From the NCBI RefSeq assembly GCF_017591425.1, contig NW_024465751.1:4898001-4962000 (forward strand): a stretch of DNA of 64,000 bases. Direction: 5' to 3'. Shown piece by piece: positions 20,918 to 32,000 of this stretch. Origin of the DNA: Ochotona curzoniae. Taxonomy: Eukaryota; Chordata; Mammalia; Lagomorpha; Ochotonidae. The position numbers were made by a program, and so were the translations under genes. Each line of letters opens with the position of its first letter. The stretch's first letter is position 1. The notes under the pieces are model-generated. The model saw nothing but the letters and a program-made list of their open reading frames with translations. It did not search any database and was not told the DNA's origin.

Positions 20918-21164
20918 GGTAGCCCCACTTCCCTTCTAGCTCCCTGCCTGTGGCCCGGGAAAGCAGTCGAGGACAGCCCAAACCTTTGGGACCCTGCACC
21001 CACGTGGGAGACCCGGAAGAGGCTCCTGGCTTCGGATCGGCATAGCATCGGCTGTTGCGCTCACTTGGGGAGTGAATCATCGGACGGAAGATCTTCCTCT
21101 CTGTCTCTCTTCTCTGTATATCTGCCTTTCCAATAAAAATATTTAAAAAAAAATGCAAGGGCAG

Positions 21165-21859
21165 TCCACGATGGGGGCTTCTTGGTGAGGTGCTCAGCAG
21201 CAGGTGAAGAGGGAGTCGAAGAGGGGGATGCACTTGCTTTTCCAGAGGAGAAATAGGGCAAGAGGCAATGTAAGTGAGTCTCAACTCTGTTTCTGTGCGA
21301 TGCTGGCAATGATGAGCCATGGCTTCGCTTGCTGCGCCGCAACATGTCCCTGTATCTCAAGATATTTTGCAAGTGTGTCTCTGCCTTCCCATTTCTCTCT
21401 GCATTTAGTATCTTCATGGGATCGTGCAGACGTTTTCTTGTTAGAAATGGGGATGTTGCGTTCACTTGCTGCGGAAACTTGCAGCCTACTGGAATTCCAT
21501 TCAACTCCTCCTTTCCTTATTTCTCAAATGGTGTGAAACCGGAATCAACATAAACTTGTGATCAAGTGTGTTTTGATGAGTTTTTGATGTATCTTTCTCA
21601 TTCCAGGTAAATACTAAACATGTTCTGAGGGTCTCCAGCAGATTTTATATGTGTGTATGTTTAAATATTTCAACTTATTAAAGTTGAAATGATTAAGTGA
21701 TTAAACTCTGGATATTGGAATATAGGAACTTTTTCTCTGAAATGATTTTGCAGCAATTTGCGTAAGAAACTTAAAGTTGAGTCATAGACAACTGATTGTG
21801 TTGTGGTCTAGGTTGTGGCCTAATAAGTCTTTCCTAGAGTTTTGTTTCTTATTTAAAAA
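21165..21859. other. Single-copy stretch
   Basis: No repeat family recognised. Overlapping frames at 21204-21553 (plus) and 21061-21504 (minus) are mutually exclusive and unsupported. Confidence 0.45.
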
Positions 21860-22250
21860 GCATTTTAAGCACAGGCACTGATATGGCTTACAAAGTGGAG
21901 AGGTTTATTCAGAAAATGAGGAATACAGATATATGTTTAAGAATATGTTTAGGGATGAAGTGGGCCAAGAAGGGAAAGGATGAGAGAGTTTTCTATCTTC
22001 AATCTTCTTTGTCTGCAGGGAGAGAGGGGAGAGAAGGGAGGTTGAGAGAGACAGAGAGAGAGAGACAGAGAGAGCCTGATCAGTAAAAGCTGTCACGTGG
22101 CTTGAAATGGGAGTGGCTACATGACACTGACCCCCATAGATCCCAGGTAAGGGGAGGTATTCACTGGCAAGGAGTCATTTGACTAACAGGTAGGCAGAAC
22201 GGTGCACATCGGTATGGCAGTGTGGCTGCCACATAAGACAGAGTCATCTT
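21860..22250 (-). mobile_element. Possible LTR fragment, minus strand
   Basis: The minus strand has a CT-rich stretch (complement of the GA tract at 22017-22075), then an AATAAA signal (complement near 21905-21912) followed by 'cctctccactttgtaagcca'. This is the layout of a U3-R boundary. It resembles the candidate at 6361-6613 in organisation only. No coding domains; family not assigned. Confidence 0.3.
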
Positions 22251-22261
22251 TTTTTTTTTTT

Positions 22262-22914
22262 GATTCATCCATTCAACTATTAATAGAATACCAACACGCA
22301 GATTTAAGTACCAGATAAATACAGTGGTTAACAGGAGATTTGCTTTTCCAGGAGAGAGAAATGTTTAAACCAGGGATTCCCAATGGGTGATTGTTAATCA
22401 TGAGCTGCTGAGGACCACCCCTTGAGGCACCCATTCTCTTGTCTGGGATGAGGCCTGAGTACATACGTTTCTGAAATGATTCTGGATGATACCAATAGTC
22501 TAGACATCTCATTCTGAGATCACCCGGTATCAGTCAATATATACTAGAATGCCAATATCAGCAAATATATAATATAATATCAATTAATGATAAATATCAT
22601 GGAGTAAGAGTACAAAGAAACAAAACAAAATGAAGCAGTGTAGTGGATGTTGGAACACCAGAAAAGACACAGCTCTTGGCAGAGGGTGGACTGAAAGTTG
22701 GGGACAAAGCTAGGATACCACGCTGGCCTGGCTGTGGTCTCCCCAGTGCCTGCGTTCCCTGTCTTACTGCATTAAGCCTGGTCCATTGTTGCACTGGGCT
22801 TATGCTTTACTATTTTATGCCAGAGATGATGGCATTATCATACTTGAATCCTAAATCCCCAGCATTGTGAAATTGCACATGAAACGAGATGGGCATTGAA
22901 TGAAGCCCTTTCCA
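22262..22914. other. Single-copy stretch
   Basis: T-run at 22249-22261 then unique sequence. No elements recognised. Confidence 0.4.
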
Positions 22915-23045
22915 GGCATGAACGTATTTTATCCTTATAGAAGCCATGCAAAGAATGCCCTGTTGTTAGCCCACTGCACAGAAGCGAGTTGAAGTAATTT
23001 TCCGATGATTGTAGAGATGGGAAATGGCAGAACGAGGGTATGAGT
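22915..23045 (+). repeat. MIR-like fragment
   Basis: 'cagaagcgagttgaagtaat ... gggaaatggcagaacgaggg' follows the MIR order of the 'cagagaggttaagtaact ... agtggcagagctggga' region. Ancient and diverged. Confidence 0.5.
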
Positions 23046-24404
23046 TCATCTCTTATGAAGCTAAGATGGGTGGATAGGTACATGTTGAAACTGACCTAAT
23101 GAGAGCCTCTGTCCGTCTCGCTTACACATTTTAAGGAAAAAGATTCTTGGCACAATTGCGAAGAGAAGCAAATTTTGTATGGTAGAGGAGGAAAAGCGCT
23201 GTGGGTGAAGGGATGTGGAAGAGAGAGAATATTAGGGAACCCGGTGTAGGGCTGAGATCATGTATGTGCCAAAAGGATGCGCCTGGGCAGGTAACACTGT
23301 TGCCACAAGCAGGCAGGATGTGCTACTGAACACTGCAGCCAATTCCTTTCTCTCAAGGCTCCCTGACAAGTTATGCTTTAATCTAATTAATGCATTCAGG
23401 AAGTAGGGCCAAGAGAAATGTGATTATTTAATTGTTTTGTTCAAAGTGTATGAAGCAGGCTATTAGTCTGGGGTCATGACTCCCAGGTTTATTTCAGGTT
23501 ATTGCTAAGGAGGGTTTTGGAACAAGAGTGGCTGATTGATTCTTTCCCCCGGCTGCTACCCTCTTTCATTCACAAAGATTCATTGTGTTGGTGCTAATTT
23601 GTGGAGTCTGGAAAGAAATGTAAAACAGATTGAGACTGATAAGGATTGTTTGATATCTGCCTTTCTATCTTGTTCCTTCCCCTACGTTTTTCCTTGTGAA
23701 GATTTTCAGGTGCATAATTTCTAGTCTGATTATAATCAACTCTTTTTTTTCTTCACATGACAAAAGTTGTCTCAAATGATTAAGCAGGAAGAAGGATGCA
23801 GATTCTTGACATTTTATTTCCAGTCCAGCAGGCAGTTGGCTTCCTCAGCTTTCTCCCTCTGTCCTGGACGATGTCACTTAACCTTTGTTGCCTTGGATTG
23901 CCCTCTTGGAAAATCATGTCATAAAATGCAAATCTAACCAGCTATACCCTGGTCCCCAATTAGCATTTTTAAGTGGGTCCCCTGGTTTGCAGGACATTAA
24001 GGACTGATGTTTCAAATCCTGGATGACTGGCTTCGAATTCCCCTCCCAATCTCACAGGCTACCATTGTCCACCAAGTGTTTCTGTTCTATTATAGCAAAC
24101 AATGTTTCCTGTTTGCACCACTCCTTCTTGCCAGACTCTTTCCTTAGCTTTGAAAATCTACCAGATTCCTTTACTACCTTCAATTTCTTATCCCTTTCAT
24201 GGACTGTTTCTGGTTCCCAGAGGCAATTTACTCAGTAATTTAGTGAGCTTCTTTGGCTCCTCCATTGACACTTGCCACATTGTATCCAAATTGTTTATCC
24301 AAATGCATATTTTTATTGTGGAAAAAATCTCCTTCACTTGGACGTGAGCTTGTCAGATGGGGTGATAGACCATTTCCTAGGCAGGTCTGTGCTTGAAATT
24401 ACAA
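23046..24404. other. Single-copy stretch with possible MIR core
   Basis: 'gatgtcacttaacctttgtt' at about 23871 recalls the MIR core; the rest is unassigned. Frames at 24023-24347 lack support. Confidence 0.4.
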
Positions 24405-24640
24405 ACTGAGGTGAACATTTAGCTCAGCCATTAACATGCCAGTTTAGAAGTCTGTGTCCCATGTCACATTGGCAAGCTTCAGTTCTGGCTATGGCGCTTC
24501 ATTTAAGCTTCCCACTACTGTAGACTAGCGTGTGCAATTGGGTTCCCGACACCCATATGGGTGGATAGATTTGGACGCAAGTCTTATCTCCTGATTTGCT
24601 TTGTATCCCAGGTCTGGTGTACAACGGATTAGGTGGAAGG
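24405..24640 (+). mobile_element. Very old CSINE-like fragment
   Basis: 'agctcagccattaacatgcc', 'gtctgtgtcccatgtcac' and 'cttcccactactgtagac' sit in the order expected for an early C-type SINE. Divergence is high and the 3' half is not recognisable. Confidence 0.4.
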
Positions 24641-26411
24641 TTCTTTTAGGATTTGGGCTTCTCAAAAGCTGTCCCTCTGGATACAAACCTACTCTTGTCA
24701 CTGTGCTCTGTTCCCCAGATTCACCATAATGCTTTGCATCTTACGTTGACTGGATCTTGTGTCCGAACATGTGTTTTTTTTTAACTTAACAGTGTTGGAT
24801 GCAGGCTATTCACAATGCCCCAACCTGTTTTCAAGACTAGCACAACAAATGCCATCTTCCACGAGCTGTACAGAAAAGATGCAAATTAGCCAGTCCTTTA
24901 AAGGTTTTGGCCTGGGACCTCCACCTCGCTGTGTGGGAACATGGGTTGCATTTGTGCTTTTCTTTACCTTTTAATCCTTAAACAGCTTCATAGACTTAAA
25001 AAGTATTGACATAAAACATCTGAACTTCCTTTGGTAAATCATCAGAATACAGGGAGAAAAGCAGCACTGAATATGATATTTCTTTCTGGTCTCTGGTTTC
25101 TTATCAGACAGAGATGCCTTGCTTCCGTAATCACTAGTAACAGTTATGAATTTCTTCAGTCAAAATTGCTCAATTCAGCACCTCGCTAGGCTTAACTATT
25201 CTTGGCAGCCTCTGGCTGAGACCAATAGTGTCTGCTGATCATTCTGTGAACAGAGGCCTGTCTTTCATTGCTTCAGCCTGGCCCCCGGCTCTCCCAGTGC
25301 CTCCAACAGGAGTTTAGCAAAGAGGAGGTAGGGAGCGATGAGGGGTCAAATCTGTTACTTTTTATAGAAGTGGAGTGAAAATAATTTCCTGTGAAAGCTG
25401 AGGACATTCCTTCATTAGTTTTGCTTCCTGCTCTGGGTCTTGTATGCTGGGTGAATTTTTTTTTTTCCCTTTTGGAACTTCTTTGGGCCAACTTCCTGTG
25501 CCTGAGGCTGCAGAGAGAGAGTTTTATAGGCTCAGCCCACCTATAGCAATGACCCGGGGATAATGATGGATAAAATAGCATCTAACCCTATGCCATCCTG
25601 GGATGCTGTAGACTCAAGTTCAAGGGAGAATCCTCCAAGAGGTGCTTTGGAAAGCAGCCAGCCAGAGACTAAACACTAAAAGAGGACCCAGTAGAGAGAA
25701 CATGTCCCAATGCCTTGTTTGGGTTTCAGGGCCGATCTCTCGTGCATTAGGAATCAGTAGAAATTGGTTGAGAATCGCTTGTGTGCTGCATGTGGTTCAA
25801 GGTGATAATCAGTAATGTGACTCAAATAAGCTTACACAGAAACATCAATTCATTTAACCAAGTAAGGATTCAAAGTGGTAGCATCAGGCTGGGCTGAATC
25901 CAGGTTTCCAATCTCCTTGGGAATCTGTCTCTTTCTCTGGTTCTTTGTACTGAATTCTGATGTGAATTCTATTCACATGAAGGCTTTTTCCTGCTGAGAG
26001 AGCAGAGAATCACAGGCAACTTCAAGCTTACATTTTCTGACTTCCATACTCGTTGAAAAGTGGCTCTTTCCCAAGATTCCCAGAAAAGTCCAAAATCTGC
26101 TCCTCAAAGACAGAACAGCTTTCAATGATCAGGCTTTTTTTCCTGTTTCCTATGCTCACCCCTGTAAGAGACAGGGATTACATCAGCTCTGTTTTAGTCA
26201 CTTGGCCCAGAGTAGGCGAGCGAGGGAAAACCAAGGTCTGATGCTAGAAGAAAGGGAGTAAGATTGGACTAGAAGCACCCCCCCACACACAGTATCCATT
26301 TTAACAAAGGAGTGAGTGGGCTAGATGAAGACAATTAATTTGCCCAAACTGACAGAGCTGGTATGGTTTGCAAAAATAATTCTAGTCTGGGATGAAGTGT
26401 TCCACTTTTTA
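24641..26411. other. Single-copy stretch
   Basis: No element recognised across about 1.8 kb; no exon-like frame with splice context. Confidence 0.45.
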
Positions 26412-26735
26412 AAATTAAAGACTTATTTATTTTATTGGAAAGTCAGATTTAAAGAGAGAAGAAGAAACAGAGAGGAAGATCTTCCATCTGCTGATTCACT
26501 CCCCAAGTGGCCTCAACAACTAGAGCTGAGGTGATCCAAAGCCAGGAGCCAGGCGTTTTTTTTCTGGGGTTCCCACCCTGGTGCAGCGTCCCAATGCTTT
26601 GGGCCATCCTCGACTGCTTTCCCAGGTCACAAGCAGGCAGCTGGATGGGAAGCGGTGCAGCCAGGAAACCCAGTGGCGACCATCTGGAATCCCAGCATGC
26701 AAGGCGAAGACTTCAGCCGCTAGGCTACCGTGCTT
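26412..26735 (-). mobile_element. CSINE, full length, minus strand
   Basis: Reverse landmarks 'gaagatcttccatctgctga', 'ttcactccccaagtggcctc', 'gatccaaagccaggagccag', 'tgctttcccaggtcacaagc' and 'cgctaggctaccgtgc' are all present. A T-run interrupts at 26556-26563. Confidence 0.9.
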
Positions 26736-27682
26736 AGTTTGTTATTCTTTTCTTAAGGAGAAAATTCAGCAGGGGGTTCCCAGAAGATAGATGATAACTT
26801 ATGGCCTGGGGAACACCTGACTACGCTCCAGGGAAAAACACAGAATGGGCAACCAACTCCGTTTTTCAGAATGCAGGGACCGTGATCCTGGAGCTGTCCA
26901 AGGATGAAGAAAAATAAAACCTGAAGAGTAGCACCTAAACCAGCAGGCGGCAGGCTTCACCACTAAACTGCCTCAATGAAGCACAGGTAGGCGGAGCACC
27001 TGTGGCCGAGCAGTCGCCTTGCCATGCGCCACCCCTTGAGGGCTCCCACTGCCTGCTCTTCGAGGAAGGACCGCCAATGACTGTGAAAAAAGTTGGACAA
27101 TGCTCTCCACGGTTTCAGTTGACAGTTTGAGCCTGTGAACAGATGCGGGCCAAGCGGGCCAAGAATGTAGATTGACAACTTGGAGGGATTCCACCGCTCG
27201 CACCTCAACGCAGAGTCCTTCTGGATGGGGAGCAAGCAGTGCTGGCTCCGATATGCCCTACAGCTCAGAATATACTAAGAAAAGGGGCTAAAGGCAGACC
27301 TGGACAACTAAAGCTTGCTCCTGCTGCATCCCAGCCCCTCTGGCACGGCACTCCTGTTTTGCTTGCCTCCAGAGAACTGACAAACTCACAAACATAGAAT
27401 GTGGAGTTCAGACACCTGAGCTGTTTCTTTATCAGCTTCAAGTCCTAGGCCTCCTGCACACCAGACCCAGTGCAGAGGCATTCTTCTTCATTCGCAGAGA
27501 CAGAGTAAGAAGTAAGGATTCTAAAAACCAAAAAGTAATGATTTTTGTAAAAGAAAAAAGCTTCTCAAATACTGTTTTTGTTGTTGTTTTGTTTTGTTTC
27601 AGCATTAAGCCAGTGCTTGCTTGACTAACGCAGTGTTTGTGTTCCGATTGTCCCTCTAATGCACAGTATGCATTTCAGCGTA
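26736..27682. other. Single-copy stretch, GC-moderate, unassigned
   Basis: A 90-codon minus-strand frame (26963-27235) and a 76-codon frame (26973-27203) overlap in a GC-richer patch. I could not match any reading to a known protein. A decayed processed pseudogene is possible, but no poly-A or duplication was seen. Confidence 0.35.
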
Positions 27683-28012
27683 GTTTGTTTAGCACAGGAG
27701 TTACCAGCTCCTCTACTGGGTTTCTGGGTTTCAGTTTCAGCTCCACTCTTGTTTCCAACTTCCTGCCAATATGCATCCTAGGAGGCGAATGTGATGGCTC
27801 ATGAAAGGCTGTTCTTGCTAGCTGTGTGAGAGACCAGAGCTGAGTTCAGGTTTCCTGGCTTTGACATGACCTAACCCTGTGTGCTGCAAGCATGTTGGGA
27901 TTGAATCAGTCAGTATGGAGATCTCCACTCCCACATCCCCTCCCCATACACACACATTCAATATCTTTGTCTCTCTGATCTACAAATAAGATGAAAATAG
28001 ATAATTAAAAAA
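27683..28012 (+). mobile_element. Old CSINE, degenerate
   Basis: 'cagctcctctactgggtttc', 'aacttcctgccaatatgcat', 'aggcgaatgtgatggctcat', 'gagttcaggtttcctggctt' and an A-rich tail keep family order. Older subfamily with the 'aatg..cat..ggaggc' middle. Confidence 0.65.
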
Positions 28013-28029
28013 TTTTGCATTTCAGTTGT

Positions 28030-28390
28030 GTGGTGGGCAGACCTATCCTTTGGCTGCTACCAATGCCCATCTCCTAGTGTTTACAGTGATTCTCTTTGCT
28101 TCTGTTGGGGGTTGAATCTGGTGACCTCTTTCTCACCAGAAGAAGTGGAAACATGGTGTTAGTTTTGTGATTTGGTTATAAAAGCTTCCCTGTTACTTCC
28201 CTGTTGCTAGTAGACTGCCAGCTTTAATGAAGCAAGTTGTTTTTTCTGGTGAGGGCTACCTCGCGGGGAACTGGTGATAGCTTGCAGCCAACTGTGGGCC
28301 ATGTGTTCCCGAGCTTCAAGCAGTATCTCCCCAATGGAATATCCCTTGACTCTGAGGCTGAACTCCCATCAGTGCTTTCAACACTCTCAG
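28030..28390 (+). mobile_element. Ancient LTR-like repeat
   Basis: 'gtggaaacatggtgttagtt', 'ttggttataaaagcttccct' and a run of CT-rich then mixed sequence recall an old MaLR/ERVL-type LTR. The call rests on a few short landmarks. Confidence 0.35.
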
Positions 28391-31335
28391 ATAACTGATC
28401 CATCCAATACATACAAGTGGTTTAATCTGATATCACAGCTTGACCACATTTCCTGTGGTCTTTGCAAGACTTGAGACACCCAGGAGAAAGTGGAAACTAC
28501 ATGGAGGTGATGAGGTGAAGGTCATAAAAGATGCTGGATGCTACCAGACATACCCATACGGATGCTTGCCCTCGCTGTGTACTCCTGTCTATGGGAAGAA
28601 ATCACCCAAGCTCCTGCTTGTTTGTCTCACTGCTGATGGAGAAGGGGCAGCTCCTGGTTTGGTCCACAGTGTGCTGTGATCCCCCACGGAAGAACGACCC
28701 CTGTGGAGTGGAGAGCAGGGGAAACAGCCCCACAAGTGCTGGAGGCTGCACTGGAACTCCTGGGTGTGATGTCCCTTAACCCCACAAGGTCAGCCCTTTC
28801 TGCTTAATATACTTCTGGCAGTAGCAAACTTGTGATAAATCCCATTTCATTTTTCATGTCTCAAATATTTGGCCAGAAAAAGAAAGAAAAAAAGATTTAA
28901 TCATAGAACAGCTAAAGTCAAATTCATAAATAATGATGTTTTAAAAGGTGAACCATTCTTAGTCCACATAAATGACAAGTCCTTGCATTATTCATTTTCT
29001 TGAGTTGATCTTCTCTGAATTCTAAAATTTTCTTCTGAGTGGGGGCAGATACTGTTTTTAAACCTGTCTTGCTTAAAAGGCAACATTCATGGACTCTCCC
29101 TGGAATCTGTACCGTGTAGTATGATTATGTTTGAGGCAGACTCAAGTAAAACATCAATTGATTTCTCTAGCTTGCCCTACTCATGGTTATTAGGCATGCT
29201 GTATAAACAGATTTGTAGCTCACACATGAAAATCCTGGAAGGAGAAAATTGAAAGTCCAGATTTCAATTCTTAGATGATAAGCTTCAGGGAAGAAAACAG
29301 AAAAGCATTGAAAATTCCTCAACTGCATGACTATAATTACTGGTCTAAATTGTACATTTAAATTCATAGACTCAGCAACATTTTTGATTTTTTTTGAGGG
29401 GTAGGGAAGAGCAAATGTTCAAAACATGAAAAAAAACTTGCGTTTTCTTCATTCTGGGCCACCTCAAAAAAGATGGAACAAAGAAGCAGAAAACACGCAG
29501 AAACTTGGAGAAAGGTGGTGAGGCAAGAGCCTGTTGAGAATGGAATGCCAAGTATGGGATGGGGTTCCATAAAAATAGCTAAAATGTGAAACCTGGTGTC
29601 TTAGAGATAACAAACAGGTAACAGTGGCAAAAGCCAAGCTATCTTAGGGTAAGTTTTAGCACTTACCACTAAGTGTTGAAATACATGCCTTGGTTTCTCC
29701 ATAGATTAAAATGTTATCCACAAACAGAAGGCTGTGCTCACCTCAGTAAACGAGTGACAGATGAAATCATAAATGTGACCATGACTTCTAAACTCGAAAT
29801 TTTGCATATCATTGATATTGATAATTGAAACTTAGTTGAGGTTAGTGCAAGACCTTGCATAAGACTTTGGGAACAGGGAGAAGCCACATGTGAGGAAGTT
29901 TGGAAGGTGACAGAGCAAGAACAGGAAACCCCAAGTCCTATATGGAGTGGGTCACACAGTAATGCTGTGAAGCAGCCCAGCTGTGGCCTGTGGCAGCACA
30001 TCCTCTTCCTAAAGAGGAAGTCAGGCCTCCATGCCCGGCTGTCGCCACCACGCAGGGTCCCCAGCCAGAACTGCCAGCCCTGACAATCATTCTTGAGAAG
30101 CTCCAAATATGGATCCCATGTGTTACAAACCGATTTTAAAAGTTAACATTATAGGGAGGACAGACAGAGAAAATTACCTGGATTATCTGTTTCATAAAGC
30201 AGGCAGGTTAATCCTTGAGGCAAGAATGAGAATGTATAGCACGCATGGGAAGCATGTATGCTGAACTGGCATTCATCCAGCAGATACTGAATGCTTGAAT
30301 GTCGCACATATTTTGCATCAAAATGAAAACAAATATAATAGCAGCTTGCATCTTGACTTCATTTTAAATATGTTCTATTCACAATCTTTAGTTAATACCT
30401 GCTGTTTTGTCCAGATTTCCTGTGTTTCTTTCACATGCAACTGCTAAATGTTCCCTGAACACAATTGATTCTCAGTTTTTTTTAACTTTCCCAATTCTGT
30501 TTCTTTTGCATAAAACTGTATTCTGAACATATCACAACAGAGCTAGGGATTGTTCTTGAAAATCTGATTCAGATTTCATGTTCTCTCTCACTTGTCTTAC
30601 ACCTTTTGGCTGGAAGTACGCACCGTGTTCTGTGCTTCCATAGTTTTTTGCTCATGTTTCTTGAGTAGTATTTAACAACTTTGAATTTAAACATGAAGTA
30701 TGTTGCTTGAAATCAGAGACCAAAGTTTTCAACCTTACTCCAGCACATAGTGTGGTTTTCCAAACATTCTATGTTCTCCACAATTATTTATTAAAAGTAT
30801 AAATGATAGTTTCATTTTTCAGCGAAGATGTACAAAATTAGAAAGAGTATTACTTGGCCTCCATCAACGAAATATAAATGATTGATAGAATCCAAAATTT
30901 TAACTTTTCTTTGATCCTGGAAGACTTGAAGCTAACGACAGTCATACAAACTGAAATGCACGCATGACAGAGGTTCTACACAGAGATGGCACACACGCAT
31001 GTCCTGGCGCCAGGACACAGAACAGTATGGTGCTGAGTATCACACCAGTGTTAGGATGAATTCCTGTAATAAATGATAACAGGTCGAATATGGGTTAGCA
31101 CAAGTACATGGACTGTCTGCAAGCCCAAAGTCAAGGCCATATTGTTGTTAATAGCATGATTTGATTATCCATTGTGTTATAGACACCAAGCGCCATGGTA
31201 ACAAAAAACTGAAAGGATATACCTTAAAGCATGAAGAGTCAAAGGCATCAATAGCACCAGATTCAGAGACAATCCAGATGTTGAAATTATCCAAAAGAAC
31301 TTAAAATACCAATAATTGGTATTGGGTTTTTTGTT
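28391..31335. other. Single-copy stretch with an 18-bp perfect palindrome
   Basis: About 2.9 kb with no repeat family recognised. An 18-bp perfect inverted repeat lies at 31000-31017. Frames on 28440-28779 and 29738-30106 are unsupported. Confidence 0.45.
31000..31017. repeat. Perfect 18-bp palindrome
   Basis: tgtcctggcgccaggaca equals its own reverse complement, with no spacer. Role unknown. Confidence 0.95.
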
Positions 31336-31650
31336 TAAGATTTTTTTTAGTGATGGATTTACAGAGAGAACTACAGACAGAGAGAAAGATCTTCCATTTC
31401 CTGGTTCACTCCCCAAATGGTTGCAATCACCTGAGCCAATTCAGTCTGAAGCAAGGAGTGAGGAGTTTGCTCAGGGTCTTCTGTGTGGGTGCAAGGTCCC
31501 AAGACTTTGGGCCATCTTGCACTGCTTCCCCAGGCCATAAGCAGGAAACTGGTTGGGAAGTGGACCAGCTGGGACCTGAACCAGTGTCTATATGGAATGT
31601 CGGCACATGCAGGCTGAGGATTAGCCAACCAAGCCATCACACCACCCCAA
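31336..31650 (-). mobile_element. CSINE, full length, minus strand
   Basis: 'aagatcttccatttcctggt', 'tcactccccaaatggttgca', 'gggtgcaaggtcccaagact', 'tgcttccccaggccataagc' in reverse order. Moderately diverged; source of the paired frames at 31316-31688. Confidence 0.88.
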
Positions 31651-31769
31651 TTAATGTTAATTTTTAGAGGAAAGGATGAATGACTCATATAGGTAAATGG
31701 TAAATTTTAACAGAGACATGCAAATTATGATGGTGTGTCAAAAGTCCTCAGAAACAAAAAAATGGAGCA

Positions 31770-32000
31770 GCAAGATAGAAAACTTCAGATGGGGAGGGTT
31801 TGTCCCCTGGTTGCATTTACTTCCCAGATGATTATAATGGCCTGGGCAGGTCAAGGTCATAGCCAGGAGTCAGGAGCTTCTTCTAGGTCTCCCATGTAGG
31901 TAACAGTGGCACAAGAATGTGAGATATCTTCTGCTGCTTTGACTTGAATCAACATCCATTGGGAATGTTGGCAATTTAAACACTAGGCCACAATGTTGGC
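31770..32000 (-). mobile_element. Old CSINE, minus strand, degenerate
   Basis: 'agccaggagtcaggagcttc', 'ttctaggtctcccatgtagg' and 'aacactaggccacaatgttg' mark a worn copy 120 bp downstream of a better one. The tail is poorly preserved. Confidence 0.65.

Larger units (their letters stand above)
20841..21148 (+). mobile_element. Young full-length CSINE with TSDs
   Basis: The best-preserved SINE here: tRNA-like head, B-box region, all conserved blocks, 'ccaataaaaatatttaaa' tail. Flanked by 16-bp duplications (aaaaatgcaagggtag at 20825-20840 and aaaaatgcaagggcag at 21149-21164) with one mismatch. Near-consensus sequence and intact duplications point to a recent insertion. Mobilised by L1 machinery in trans. 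Confidence 0.96.

Noticed and set aside
20823..21320. 165-codon minus-strand open frame
   Set aside because: Antisense translation of the young CSINE plus flank; the same peptide pattern recurs at 56321-56578, the other young CSINE.
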